Part shown: piece after piece, positions 13,826-21,877 of the stretch | Layout of the letters: the number at the start of each line of letters is the position of its first letter | How positions within the stretch are numbered: position 1 is the stretch's first letter | Origin: a virus | Strand: one strand, 5' to 3' | Length of the DNA stretch: 38,220 nt | IMG/VR virus record: IMGVR_UViG_3300045996_004600 | Span: 1-38,220 of that record | Translations under genes and position numbers: made by a program | Notes under the pieces: generated by a model | What the model was told of the DNA's origin: nothing | The model's input: only the letters and a program-made list of their open reading frames with translations | Database searches by the model: none

Positions 13826-13846
13826 CCCGCGCGCACGTCGCGCGGG
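13826..13846. other. GC-rich hairpin 1 in the gp26-gp27 spacer
   Basis: cccgcgcg and cgcgcggg pair perfectly over 8 bp around a 5-base loop. No T-run follows. It lies in a 178-base spacer that otherwise contains only a weak, Arg-rich ORF. Confidence 0.6.
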
Positions 13847-13876
13847 GTTCTGAATGCCAGGTCAGCCGCGCAAAAC

Positions 13877-13906
13877 CCGGCGGGCACTTTGGTCGGTGCC
13901 CGCCGG
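13877..13906. other. GC-rich hairpin 2 in the gp26-gp27 spacer
   Basis: ccggcgggcac and gtgcccgccgg pair perfectly over 11 bp around an 8-base loop (13888-13895). It is the strongest hairpin in the window. Lack of a T-run argues against a simple terminator; RNA stabilisation, processing or attenuation before the packaging genes are possible. Confidence 0.7.
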
Positions 13907-13980
13907 AGTAAGCCTGCCGGCCTGCTCAGCGCCTACCGCCTGCCGACTTCTATTTCCCGCCCTCCTTTCGCTTCCAAGTA

Positions 13981-14637
13981 ATGGCCCAGAAAATCCGAGG
14001 CTCTCTCAGCGATCCACAGTTCGCCGAATTCTGCGAACGCCTGCGCTCCATGCCTGGCGGCCGCAAGGTCACGTTCACCACGATCCAGGCGCTCGCGGCG
14101 GAATACGGCATCACGGTCTCGCACATGGGCGCGAAGACGTTTCGCGAGGGTCCGTTCGCTCGTTACCTGGACAAACTCCACCGCAGCCGCGAGACCCGCG
14201 AGGCGCTCGTCGAAGCGACGGCCGGCGGCGCGCAGACGCTCGATGCCCTGGAAGAGGTCGCGGTGCTGGAGCTGCAGGACCATCTCACGGAGTCGGAGGA
14301 GATCGATGTGGAATGGGTCGCCTCGCAACTCGTGAAGCTCCGGTCGGCGATCTCGATGCGCGAGGACAGTCGCCGCAAGGACCGCGACCTCGATCGCAAA
14401 CTGCGCGAGACCGAGAAGAAGCTGGAACTTGCCGAGCAACAGCGCACGCGCCTGGCGGAGCAAAATGCCAAACTGGTATCCGATCGCGAAGCCCGCGAGG
14501 CCGCTCTCCGCACCAAGGCTGAGGCCGCCGGTGCCGCCATCAATAAGCCCAAGGCCAGCGCTGATGACATTCGCAAGCAGGCCGTCGCTCTCATCGACGA
14601 AGTCATGGGAATCAAACCCAAAGCCCCGAAGGCATGA
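13981..14637 (+). CDS. Terminase small subunit-like, Mu gp27/DUF3486
   Basis: A 218-residue protein matching the DUF3486 layout: an N-terminal DNA-binding half (DPQFAEFCERLRSMPGG, then FTTIQALAAEYGITVSHMGA) with HTH character, and a long coiled-coil half (LRETEKKLELAEQQRTRLAE). It would recognise the phage end and hand DNA to the large subunit for packaging. It is directly coupled to the gp28-like gene (ATGA, 14634-14637). ATG at 13981 is the first start after the hairpin spacer. Confidence 0.8.
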   Translation: MAQKIRGSLSDPQFAEFCERLRSMPGGRKVTFTTIQALAAEYGITVSHMGAKTFREGPFARYLDKLHRSRETREALVEATAGGAQTLDALEEVAVLELQDHLTESEEIDVEWVASQLVKLRSAISMREDSRRKDRDLDRKLRETEKKLELAEQQRTRLAEQNAKLVSDREAREAALRTKAEAAGAAINKPKASADDIRKQAVALIDEVMGIKPKAPKA

Positions 14638-16223
14638 TCGCCGCCCTCATTCTTTTCATGTCCGTCCTCATCAATCCCAGCCAGATCGAGTCCGACTCGG
14701 CCGTGTCGCGCTACTTCCTGCAGCATCAGCTGGAGTGGATCCAGGACGAGTCGCGTCTGAAGATTTGGGAGAAGTCGTTCCGTATCGGCGCCACCTACGC
14801 CGACGCCTTTGCCAACGTCCGCAAGCGACTGCTCCATGCGAAGCGCGATTACCTCTTCGCCACGCGAGACCATCCCTCGGCGCTCGAATACATGGATATC
14901 TGCAAGACCTTCTGTGAGGTCTTCAATCTCACGAAGAATATCATCAGCCACGGCGTGGAGGATGTGAAGGTGCCGATCCATGACGCCGACGGGAAGCCGA
15001 CGGGCTTCACCGAGGAGATCAAGATCGGGAAGATCGTATTCGATAACGGAAGCCGCATCATCGCGTTCTCCTCCAATCCCAACGCCATGCTCGTTTACGG
15101 CGGCGACGTGGGGCTCGACGAGTTTCCCCGCCACGGCCGCGCCGAGGAGCTTTACCAGATCGCGCAAGCCCGCGTGACGTGGGGCTACGATCTCTCGATG
15201 TGGGGATCCCACTTCGGCAACGACACGCTGTTCTATCGGATCGCGCTCGATGCGCGCAAAGGCAAGGGCGGCTGGTCGCATCACTTCACCACGATCGAGG
15301 ACGCAGTGCGCATGGGCCTCGTCGAGAAAATCAATGAGACGCGCGGCACCACGTTCACCCGCACCGGCTTCATCCTGGACTGCAAAAACCGCTCACGCGA
15401 CGAGGCAACCTACCAGGAAGCCTACATGTGCAACCCCAAGGGCGGCACGGCCGCGATCGTCAACTGGGCGCAGATCGAGCTTTGCCGATTCGAGTATGAG
15501 GCGGAGCGCGTCCACCTGGAGGATTCGCAGATCAAGGAGATGTTCGGCGAGTTCCGCCCCGAGCTGAAGGTTGCCCGCGATCGGCAGATCCACGAATTCC
15601 TCGAGGGCGCGTTCTCCAAGCTGCTCGCCGAGATCCAGCACCACACGCTCGGCTATGACGTCGCTGCGAGCGGCCAGGGCGACTTGGCCTCGATCTATAT
15701 CGACAAGGTCGAAGGCCCGATCGCGAGCGCGTCCGGCCTGCTCACCTTCCGCACCGACGACTGGGACTTCCATGACGTCGCCACCCATTGGTTCATGGAT
15801 CGCGTGGTCGCGGTGCGCGGCGCCGGCGACAAGACCGGCCTCGGCAGCAAGGTATGCTGGGAGCTGGAGAAAGATTATCCCGGTCGTTTCGTTGGCGTGA
15901 ATTTCTCGTCATCGAAGTCCGACCTTGGCTTCGCGCTCATGAACCGCCTCTCCACGGCAGAGAAGCGTTGGCCCAAGGACAAGGCGTGGGACGACGTCGC
16001 CACCGACTACTACTGCCTTCGCAAAACATTCGTCGGGAAAAAATGGGTGTTCACCGCCGGCACCAATCAGCTCAACGCCGCATCGCACGCCGACATCGCC
16101 TGGTCGGGCGCGCTCAGCGACCACGGCGGCCTCACGCCAGGCTACCAGGGCGAGACCGAAGATATCCAGGGCTGGGGTCGCGACCGCTTGGGCGCACGCA
16201 GCGAACGCCAGCTCGAAGGCTAA
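14634..16223 (+). CDS. Terminase large subunit, Mu gp28-like
   Basis: A 529-residue packaging ATPase and nuclease. The P-loop region at residues 46-59 is degenerate (EKSFRIGATYADAF, no classical GKT), as is usual in gp28-like terminases. Walker B is VGLDEF (159-164, D162 and E163). The nuclease domain has GYDVA (D342) with a second acidic residue at D350 and a later HADIAW aspartate. It pumps DNA into the prohead by headful packaging. The coupled small subunit before it and the portal after it give the standard order. An internal Met at residue 9 is an alternative start. Confidence 0.9.
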   Translation: MIAALILFMSVLINPSQIESDSAVSRYFLQHQLEWIQDESRLKIWEKSFRIGATYADAFANVRKRLLHAKRDYLFATRDHPSALEYMDICKTFCEVFNLTKNIISHGVEDVKVPIHDADGKPTGFTEEIKIGKIVFDNGSRIIAFSSNPNAMLVYGGDVGLDEFPRHGRAEELYQIAQARVTWGYDLSMWGSHFGNDTLFYRIALDARKGKGGWSHHFTTIEDAVRMGLVEKINETRGTTFTRTGFILDCKNRSRDEATYQEAYMCNPKGGTAAIVNWAQIELCRFEYEAERVHLEDSQIKEMFGEFRPELKVARDRQIHEFLEGAFSKLLAEIQHHTLGYDVAASGQGDLASIYIDKVEGPIASASGLLTFRTDDWDFHDVATHWFMDRVVAVRGAGDKTGLGSKVCWELEKDYPGRFVGVNFSSSKSDLGFALMNRLSTAEKRWPKDKAWDDVATDYYCLRKTFVGKKWVFTAGTNQLNAASHADIAWSGALSDHGGLTPGYQGETEDIQGWGRDRLGARSERQLEG

Positions 16224-16229
16224 TCCACC

Positions 16230-17783
16230 ATGGCCAACCAACCTCCACTTCACATTAAGGAGCGCAACCGCGCGCGCGATTACTACAACCCGCTTCGTCG
16301 GCTCGATATGTCGAAGCTCATCCGTCTCCTCGAGGACGGCGAGCGCGGCCTGCATGGCGATGTCCAGTGGCTCTATCGCACGATCGAGAAACGCGACGCC
16401 ACTGTGCGCGCCCTGAAGATGCGCCGGACCTCTGCGCTTAAAAAACTCGATTGGGACATCAAGATCCCGTCCGAACTCCCGCGCGGGATCACCCAGGCTC
16501 AAGCCGAAGCCCAGGCCGATTACCTGCGCGAGGCGTATGAAAAGATTGAGAATCTACCCGAGGTCTTCGAATCCCTGGCGCTCGCCAGCTTCCGTGGGTT
16601 CGCCCACCTGGAGAAACGCCACCAGGACGACAAACCGTCGCTCCCGATCGTGCGCCTGCAGCCGGTGCCGCAGTGGCATTGGGTGCGGGATCCCGAGACG
16701 TGGGACTGGAAGTATGATGCCCGCGCAGAGAGCAACTACTCGATGGCCGTGCCGATCGACCCGGCCAATTTCATCATCCGTGAACTCGATGACCCGATCA
16801 ACGAGATCGCCGCAATCGCCTTCCTGCGGAAAAATATGTCGCAGAAAGATTGGGACGCCTTCGTCGAGGACTTCGGCATTCCCTCGGTTTTCGCGATCCT
16901 CGGCGCCAACACGCCGACGGACAAGGTCAAGGAGTGGCTGGCCGTCATGGAGAAGGTCACCGGCAACAGCCGGGGCGCGCTTCCGCCTGGCAGCACCGTA
17001 AGCACGATCGCGCACGGCAGCCAGGGCGAGACGCCGTTCAAGTCGCACAAAGACGAGCAGCGGGAGGAAGTCGTCCTCGCCGGCACCGGCGGTCTGCTCT
17101 CGATGCTGTCGGCGCCCACCGGTCTCGGTAGCGACCAGGCGAAGGTTCACGAGGCCGCGTTCGATGCGATCGCCCAGGCCGAGGCGATGGCAATCTCCTC
17201 TCTCCTGCAGGCTCAGTTCGACAAGCCGCTCCTCGCTCTGGATTTTCCGTCCCAGGTGCCGGTCGCCTATTTCGAGCTGGCCGCGCAAGACCAGGAGGAC
17301 CTCGACTCGCTGGCCGAACGCCTCACGAAGCTCGCGCTGGCCGGTCTCGAAGCCGACGAAAACGAGATCTCCGAAAAGATGGGGCTCAAGCTCAAGCGGA
17401 AGGCCGCGCCCGTCTCCACGGCGCCTGGCGCGCCGGCCGCCGGCGATCAGCCGCCCGCCAAGCCCTTCGCCAACCGCGCGCCATCGGCCGAGGAAGTTGC
17501 CCGCCAGGAAGAGTTCGACGCCGGCGCCAAGGCCGATCTCGCCGCCGCCACGCGCAAGGACCAGGCCGCGTTGCTCAAGCGCCTGGCTGAACTCGACGCG
17601 ACCACCGACGACGCGTCCTGGATGGCGCTCGCCCGCGAGATCGATGCCGAGTGGCCAGGGCTGATGGAGCAATGGGCCAAGGCCGGCAACAAAGCCGAGG
17701 TCCTGGTCGAAGTCTTCGGCACCAAGCTGGCCGAGGGGGCGATCGAGGGCGCGAAAGCGCGCCAGGAGGGCAAAAAGTCGTGA
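16230..17783 (+). CDS. Portal protein, Mu gp29/DUF935
   Basis: A 517-residue portal subunit, the dodecameric ring through which DNA enters and leaves the head. DUF935 features include the N-terminal LDMSKLIRLLEDGERGLHGD, the central LEKRHQDDKPSLPIVRLQPV and WHWVRDPETWDWKYDAR, and the helical stretch with FVEDFGIPSVFAILGA. Its C-terminal 120 residues are Ala/Pro/Glu-rich. It starts six bases after the terminase stop and is followed by a 171-base gap. Confidence 0.9.
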   Translation: MANQPPLHIKERNRARDYYNPLRRLDMSKLIRLLEDGERGLHGDVQWLYRTIEKRDATVRALKMRRTSALKKLDWDIKIPSELPRGITQAQAEAQADYLREAYEKIENLPEVFESLALASFRGFAHLEKRHQDDKPSLPIVRLQPVPQWHWVRDPETWDWKYDARAESNYSMAVPIDPANFIIRELDDPINEIAAIAFLRKNMSQKDWDAFVEDFGIPSVFAILGANTPTDKVKEWLAVMEKVTGNSRGALPPGSTVSTIAHGSQGETPFKSHKDEQREEVVLAGTGGLLSMLSAPTGLGSDQAKVHEAAFDAIAQAEAMAISSLLQAQFDKPLLALDFPSQVPVAYFELAAQDQEDLDSLAERLTKLALAGLEADENEISEKMGLKLKRKAAPVSTAPGAPAAGDQPPAKPFANRAPSAEEVARQEEFDAGAKADLAAATRKDQAALLKRLAELDATTDDASWMALAREIDAEWPGLMEQWAKAGNKAEVLVEVFGTKLAEGAIEGAKARQEGKKS

Positions 17784-17926
17784 ACGCGAGAAACGCCCGA
17801 GAAATCGCTTTTACGGGGCTCTCCGGAAAATCGGCCCCTCTGTGCGAATTTTTTCCGGCAGGGCCGGGAAGGCCGCTCTTAAGAGACCTTAAAAGCCATT
17901 CCGTCCACACCTGCGCCGGAAACTGA
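17780..17926 (+). CDS. Possible 48-residue ORF in the portal-protease gap
   Basis: A GTG at 17780 overlaps the portal stop as GTGA and opens 48 codons. The product (NARNAREIAFTGLSG, then LCEFFPAGPGRPLLRDL) resembles no family. The same stretch holds competing inverted repeats, so a non-coding role is as likely. It is listed because the overlap type is the same as at real junctions in this window. Confidence 0.25.
   Translation: MNARNAREIAFTGLSGKSAPLCEFFPAGPGRPLLRDLKSHSVHTCAGN
17815..17858. other. Competing inverted repeats in the portal-protease gap
   Basis: ccggaaaa (17823-17830) pairs with ttttccgg (17851-17858), and ggggc (17815-17819) pairs with gcccc (17834-17838). The two pairings overlap and exclude one another. 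A 10-base palindrome ctcttaagag follows at 17876-17885. The layout could form an attenuator-like switch in the leader of the protease gene. Confidence 0.4.
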
Positions 17927-17954
17927 AATTTCACTGCAAATAGCCCAAAAAACC

Positions 17955-19052
17955 ATGTCCACCGAACACGTCCTCACTCCCTTCCTCAACCGCGACGGCG
18001 GCGCCTTCGATCCTGCCGGCTGGTTTCAACTCGTCCCCAAGGGCGTCTTCAGGATCAAACGTAACGAAGGTGGAAAGACCGTTATCTATGAGCAGGTCGT
18101 GGACGACGTGGCGGTGACGCGCATGGCCGAGGCCTTCGCCAACCGCCAAGCGACGACCGCCGGCTACAAGCTGCTGATCGATTTCGAGCACTTCAGTCAC
18201 GACCTTGAGAAGAGCAGCTCGGCCGCCGCCTGGGTAAATAAGGTAGAGGCCCGCGTAGACGGACTGTGGGCGCAGGCCGACTGGAGCGACGAGGGTGAGG
18301 CAGCCATCAAGAACCGCCGTTACCGTTACCTCTCGCCCGTCTGGCTCCCGAGCCAGGTCGAGAGCCTTGGGCCGCAACGCGTGCGGCCGGTCGCCGTGAA
18401 CGATGCCGGCCTCACCAACAAGCCGAACCTCGGCGCCGCCCTCCAGCCCTTCTGGAACCGCTCCGAAGAATCCATTTCCGGCCAACCGGCCAACGAAAAC
18501 CAAAACAACCACATCGCCATGAAAGAACAGTTGATTGCTCTCTTCGGCCTGGCCGCCACCGCGTCCGAAGCCGACATCCTCGCGAAGGCCGCCGCCTTCA
18601 AAAACCGCGTCATCGAAGCCGATGCCCTCCAGGGCAAGTTCGACACGCTGAACACCGAACACACGGCGTTCAAAAACCGCCACAAGGAACTCCTCACCGT
18701 CTCCGTCGATCGCACCCTGGAAGAGTTCAAGGGCGTCATCACCGAAGAATCCAAGGAGGCCTGGAAGAACCGCCTCACCGAAGATTTCACCGGCACCACC
18801 GCGCTGCTCAAGGGCATCAAGCCTGCCGCTACCACCGACAAGAAGGCGCCCGTCCACCAGCCCGGCAGGGGTGCGGCGGCCTCCGCTAAGAAGGGCGAGG
18901 GCGAGGACGAAGGCTGCCCGTTCATGAATCGGGTGAAGGAGCTGCAGGCCGCCGACGGCAAGCTCTCCGAAGCCGATGCCATGTATCACGCCGCCGAGGC
19001 CGATCCCGCGCTTTACGAGGAATATCGCCAGTCCCTCTCCGCCACTGAGTAA
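17955..19052 (+). CDS. Head maturation protease with in-frame scaffold, Mu I/Z-like
   Basis: A 365-residue protein of the Mu protein I type. Residues 1-165 are the protease: YKLLIDFEHFS (D76, E78, H79), the LWAQADWSDEGEAAIKNRRY region and RYLSPVW. The helical C-terminal half is the scaffold (KEQLIALFGLAATASEADIL, then coiled coil). An internal ATG at 18519-18521 (M189) would make the scaffold alone. The protease cuts the scaffold out of the prohead during maturation. The linker between the halves (SGQPANENQNNHIA) is Asn-rich. Confidence 0.85.
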   Translation: MSTEHVLTPFLNRDGGAFDPAGWFQLVPKGVFRIKRNEGGKTVIYEQVVDDVAVTRMAEAFANRQATTAGYKLLIDFEHFSHDLEKSSSAAAWVNKVEARVDGLWAQADWSDEGEAAIKNRRYRYLSPVWLPSQVESLGPQRVRPVAVNDAGLTNKPNLGAALQPFWNRSEESISGQPANENQNNHIAMKEQLIALFGLAATASEADILAKAAAFKNRVIEADALQGKFDTLNTEHTAFKNRHKELLTVSVDRTLEEFKGVITEESKEAWKNRLTEDFTGTTALLKGIKPAATTDKKAPVHQPGRGAAASAKKGEGEDEGCPFMNRVKELQAADGKLSEADAMYHAAEADPALYEEYRQSLSATE

Positions 19053-19088
19053 CCCACCGCCCGGAACCACTCACATCATTTAGGCCGG

Positions 19089-19116
19089 CGGCGGGAATCT
19101 CTCCGTAAGCCCGCCG
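19089..19116. other. Hairpin in the leader of the decoration gene
   Basis: cggcggg (19089-19095) pairs with cccgccg (19110-19116) over 7 bp with a 14-base loop in the 98-base gap after the protease gene. No T-run follows. It may protect or pace the transcript of the abundant head proteins. Confidence 0.35.
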
Positions 19117-19150
19117 GTCGCCCATCACCGCAACACTCACTCTCATCACT

Positions 19151-19696
19151 ATGAAAATCACTGTCACCGATTCGCCCTACATCTCCCTTGAGGAAAACGT
19201 AGCCGGCGCACTCACGGGCAAGGACGATCTCCTGCTCTCACTCAGCAACACCGGCAAGGCCGTCCTCTACACGGGAGCCGCGCCCGCCGTCGCCGTCATG
19301 ATCGGCAAGAACTCGCCCGACGACACCGTCGTGCGCGCCCGCCTCCTTGGTAAGGGTGGCACCGTGCGCATGATCCAGTCGGCCGCGATCGTGCCCGGCT
19401 CCCTGGTCAAGGGCGTGGCGGCCTCTGCTCGTGTGGCTACGGCCGACGCCGGCGCCAAAGCGGTTGGCTATAAGCTCAGCCCTGGCAACGGCGCCGCCGG
19501 CGACGTCATCGAGGTGATCGACATCGCCGAGCGCACTGCTGTGCCGGCCGTCTACGCCCTCCAGTCCACCAACGGCACCGCCGGTGCTGCCTCTGCGAAC
19601 TTGGCCGGACTCGCGGCCGAAGCCGAAAAGATCGGGGACGACGTTCGCGCGATCTACGCCCTGCTGCTCGCCGCCGGCCTTGTCGTCGCGGCCTAA
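19151..19696 (+). CDS. Putative capsid decoration protein
   Basis: A 181-residue, Ala/Gly/Val-rich beta protein (SLSNTGKAVLYTGAAPAVAV, then VRARLLGKGGTVRMIQSA and VPGSLVKGVAASARVATAD). Composition and position between the scaffold and the major capsid gene match small head-stabilising proteins of the DUF2190 or decoration type. The C-terminus is helical and hydrophobic (AIYALLLAAGLVVAA). No catalytic motif was seen. The call rests mostly on order. Confidence 0.6.
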   Translation: MKITVTDSPYISLEENVAGALTGKDDLLLSLSNTGKAVLYTGAAPAVAVMIGKNSPDDTVVRARLLGKGGTVRMIQSAAIVPGSLVKGVAASARVATADAGAKAVGYKLSPGNGAAGDVIEVIDIAERTAVPAVYALQSTNGTAGAASANLAGLAAEAEKIGDDVRAIYALLLAAGLVVAA

Positions 19697-19736
19697 GCCG
19701 CCTCTGCCACTCACCCGCAACCCAGATAGATAACAC

Positions 19737-20675
19737 ATGAAATCCACCGCCTCCTTCAATCCGGTCCTCTCGAAGATGTTCAATAGCTTCTTCGTGAACC
19801 CGCTCGGCTTCATTGGCCTCCACCTCGCGCCCATGTTCGACACCGCTGAACAAGCCGCCACCTACCCGGTGTTCCCGGTCGGCAACTTCACCGATGTTCC
19901 CACCCTCAAGCAGCGCGCCCCTGGCACGCCGTTTCAGCGTTCGGTGCCGAACATCTCCGATGACCTCTACGGCTGCAAAAACTGGGGCCATGAAACCCCG
20001 GTCGCCGACGAGAACCGCAAGAAATACGCGAAGCAGATCGACGCCGACCGCGCCGCCATGCGCCGCAACGCCCACGTGATCCTCTTCAATCACGAGATCC
20101 GCGTCCACACGTTGTTTCACAGTGGCTCGATCGCGAGCAGCTCGCCCGCCACCAAGTGGGACGATCCTGCCTCCGACCCGGTCGCCGATGTGAAAGCCGT
20201 GAAGCAGATCATCCGCGCCGCCACCGGCATGGTTCCCAATCTCCTTACGATCCCCGAGACCGTGAAGGACAAGCTGTCGGTCCACCCGAAGATCCGTGCG
20301 ATCTTCCCGAACTACGATGGCGACATCGGCGTCGAGCAGCTGCGCATCGCCTTCGGCGTGGCCTCGCTGAAGATTTCGGGGGCGATCCAGAACACCGCCG
20401 CCGAGGGTCAGGCCGCGTCACTCGCCGATCTCTGGGCCGACGACGTCGTCCTTTCCGTCAGCAATCCCGGTCAGGATTTGGAGCTGCCCAACGCGGCTCG
20501 CACCTTCCACTGGACTGCGGCCGGCGAGAGTGGCGGCGGTGATGTCGGCTCGTTCGTCGAGACCTACCGCGACGACCCCATCAAGTCCGACGTGCACCGC
20601 TCCCTGCACCACACCGACGAGAAGATCACGGGCGACGGCTTCGCCTACATGCTCACCAACGTCCTCACGGGCTAA
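19737..20675 (+). CDS. Major capsid protein (probable HK97 fold, not gpT-like)
   Basis: A 312-residue protein between the decoration gene and the head-tail joining genes. It has an extended N-terminal arm, a central helix stretch and the sequence VKAVKQIIRAATGMVPNLLT with LTIPETVKDKLSVHPKIRAI, a pattern seen in several HK97-fold capsids, then LADLWADDVVLSVSNP. It does not resemble Mu gpT as remembered, so the capsid may come from another siphovirus lineage. The C-terminus ends in a compact domain with HRSLHHTDEKITGDGFAYML. Confidence 0.75.
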   Translation: MKSTASFNPVLSKMFNSFFVNPLGFIGLHLAPMFDTAEQAATYPVFPVGNFTDVPTLKQRAPGTPFQRSVPNISDDLYGCKNWGHETPVADENRKKYAKQIDADRAAMRRNAHVILFNHEIRVHTLFHSGSIASSSPATKWDDPASDPVADVKAVKQIIRAATGMVPNLLTIPETVKDKLSVHPKIRAIFPNYDGDIGVEQLRIAFGVASLKISGAIQNTAAEGQAASLADLWADDVVLSVSNPGQDLELPNAARTFHWTAAGESGGGDVGSFVETYRDDPIKSDVHRSLHHTDEKITGDGFAYMLTNVLTG

Positions 20676-20776
20676 ACGAGCCAGGCATAAGCCACTCCAC
20701 GCCCTGCCGTCTCTTCGGAGCGGTGGGGCTTTGAGGCGCTATCCAACCGAAAGGTTCAACTCACCCATCACCACCT

Positions 20777-21034
20777 ATGAAAATCAAAGTCATCGATCCC
20801 AACGGACTCCGTCTCGCGGGCAAAAAAACGATCCCCGAGGGCGAAGTCATCGAGCAGCCGAAAGGCCCACAGCTCGATGCCTGGCTCCGCTTCGAACAAG
20901 TCGAAATCGTTAAGGGCAAAGCCGGCAAATCTTCGGAAGAGGACCCCGCCGAGACTGGCTCGACTAAAAAAAACCTGTCCGCTGCTGAGAAGAAAGCAGC
21001 GGCCAAGGAGGCCGAGAAGGCCGGCCAATCCTAA
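20777..21034 (+). CDS. Small head-region protein with charged tail
   Basis: An 85-residue protein. Residues 1-45 are a small beta-rich domain (KIKVIDPNGLRLAGKKTI, then GEVIEQPKGPQLDAWLRF). The rest is Lys/Glu/Ala-rich and probably disordered (SAAEKKAAAKEAEKAGQS). It follows the capsid gene after a 101-base gap and is followed by a terminator. Similar small proteins lie between capsid and gp36-type genes in other Mu-like phages. Its role is unknown. Confidence 0.55.
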   Translation: MKIKVIDPNGLRLAGKKTIPEGEVIEQPKGPQLDAWLRFEQVEIVKGKAGKSSEEDPAETGSTKKNLSAAEKKAAAKEAEKAGQS

Positions 21035-21058
21035 ACGTCACCACGCGTGACTTCACAC

Positions 21059-21090
21059 AGCGCCGGCCGGCCCGCCGCGCCGGCGCTTTT
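21059..21090 (+). terminator. Rho-independent terminator after the head genes
   Basis: agcgccgg (21059-21066) pairs with ccggcgct (21080-21087) over 8 bp and is followed by tttt (21087-21090). It lies 25 bases after the preceding stop and 30 bases before the gp36-like start. It would lower transcription from the head genes into the head-tail joining genes. Confidence 0.65.
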
Positions 21091-21091
21091 C

Positions 21092-21112
21092 CTCTCAACT
21101 CTCAGCTCTCAA
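21092..21112. repeat. Three tandem 7-bp repeats before the gp36-like gene
   Basis: ctctcaa, ctctcag and ctctcaa follow one another directly between the terminator and the gene start at 21120. The unit is pyrimidine-rich and lies where an untranslated leader would be. Possible roles are translation enhancement, protein binding or simple slippage. Confidence 0.7.
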
Positions 21113-21119
21113 TTTTCCG

Positions 21120-21566
21120 ATGGCCTGGATCACTCCCACCGAAAACGACGCCTACGGCGTTGTGAATGAAAAGCTCATGGCGGCCGCGCGCACCAAGGTG
21201 ATCGCGACTGGCCAGGCTGACCCGCTCTTCGAGGAACTTTCCAAGGCTGTCGGCCGCGTGCGCGGCGCGATCGGCGCGTCGGGTAAATACACGCTCGGCG
21301 CCGGCGACACCGTCCCGTTCCGACTGAAGGAGGCCACGATGAATATCTTCGCCGTGATGATCCTCGGCCGGTTGGACCTCGATGTCAGCGAGGTGAAGAT
21401 GACTCTCTACAAGTCGGCCGAGGCTACCCTGCGCGATGTGCGCGACGGGAAGTTCGACATCGGCGAGACCGAGACGCCGACCGACGAAGCCAGCGCCGGA
21501 AACTATACGCCCGAAATCTGCGGACGCGAACGCCAGTGGGGCCGCGACGCCCAGGACGGCGCTTAA
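21120..21566 (+). CDS. Head-tail adaptor, Mu gp36-like (DUF1320)
   Basis: A 148-residue helical protein that would attach under the portal to close the head and take the tail. The DUF1320 layout is clear: a short start WITPTENDAYGVVNEKLMAA, a helix of turns with RGAIGASGKYTLG, the conserved VPFRLKEATMNIFAVMILGR, then LRDVRDGKFDIGETETP. A Gly/Glu-rich end follows. It starts at the ATG at 21120 after the terminator and the tandem repeats. Confidence 0.75.
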   Translation: MAWITPTENDAYGVVNEKLMAAARTKVIATGQADPLFEELSKAVGRVRGAIGASGKYTLGAGDTVPFRLKEATMNIFAVMILGRLDLDVSEVKMTLYKSAEATLRDVRDGKFDIGETETPTDEASAGNYTPEICGRERQWGRDAQDGA

Positions 21567-21583
21567 GCCCTTCTTAATTTCCA

Positions 21584-21877
21584 ATGAAAAACACCATCAC
21601 CCGCGATCACATCGACGCCCTCATGGCTGCCAGCCTGGTGGATGTCTGCACCAAGTTCGATAAGGTCACCGTCGTCACCGTCAAGTTGCCCAACGGCTTT
21701 GTCCTGGTCGAAGCCAGCGGCGCGGTCGACCCCGCCAACTACAGCGAATCGATGGGCGCGAAGATCTGCCTCGATCGAATCGCCACCAAGCTCTGGCAAT
21801 TCGAGGGCTACCAACTTTCCACCGACCTCGCGCGACAAGTCGCAAATAAACCCGGCGATGGTGCCGCGATGAACTGA
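21584..21877 (+). CDS. Gp49-like family protein (N4 gp49/Sf6 gp66)
   Basis: A 97-residue protein with the full pattern of the phage N4 gp49/Sf6 gene 66 family: ITRDHIDALMAASLVDV, then KFDKVTVVTVKLPNGFVLVE, ASGAVDPANYSES, GAKICLDRIATKLWQFEGY. Family length is usually near 100 residues and function unknown. Its stop overlaps the methylase start in TGATG (21875-21879), so the pair is translationally coupled. Such genes are often accessory. Confidence 0.75.
   Translation: MKNTITRDHIDALMAASLVDVCTKFDKVTVVTVKLPNGFVLVEASGAVDPANYSESMGAKICLDRIATKLWQFEGYQLSTDLARQVANKPGDGAAMN

Noticed and set aside
13802-13981. A 59-60 residue Arg/Ser-rich ORF before the gp27-like gene
   Set aside because: Low-complexity product over two perfect hairpins; the non-coding reading explains the stretch better, though its ATG does overlap the preceding stop.
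16554-17672. Long antisense ORFs opposite portal, protease, tape measure and fibre genes
   Set aside because: They are mirror frames of GC-rich coding DNA with Arg/Leu/Gly-rich products and no recognisable domain.
20676-20776. A terminator after the capsid gene
   Set aside because: Only imperfect pairing around agcc/ggct was found and no T-run, so it was not listed.
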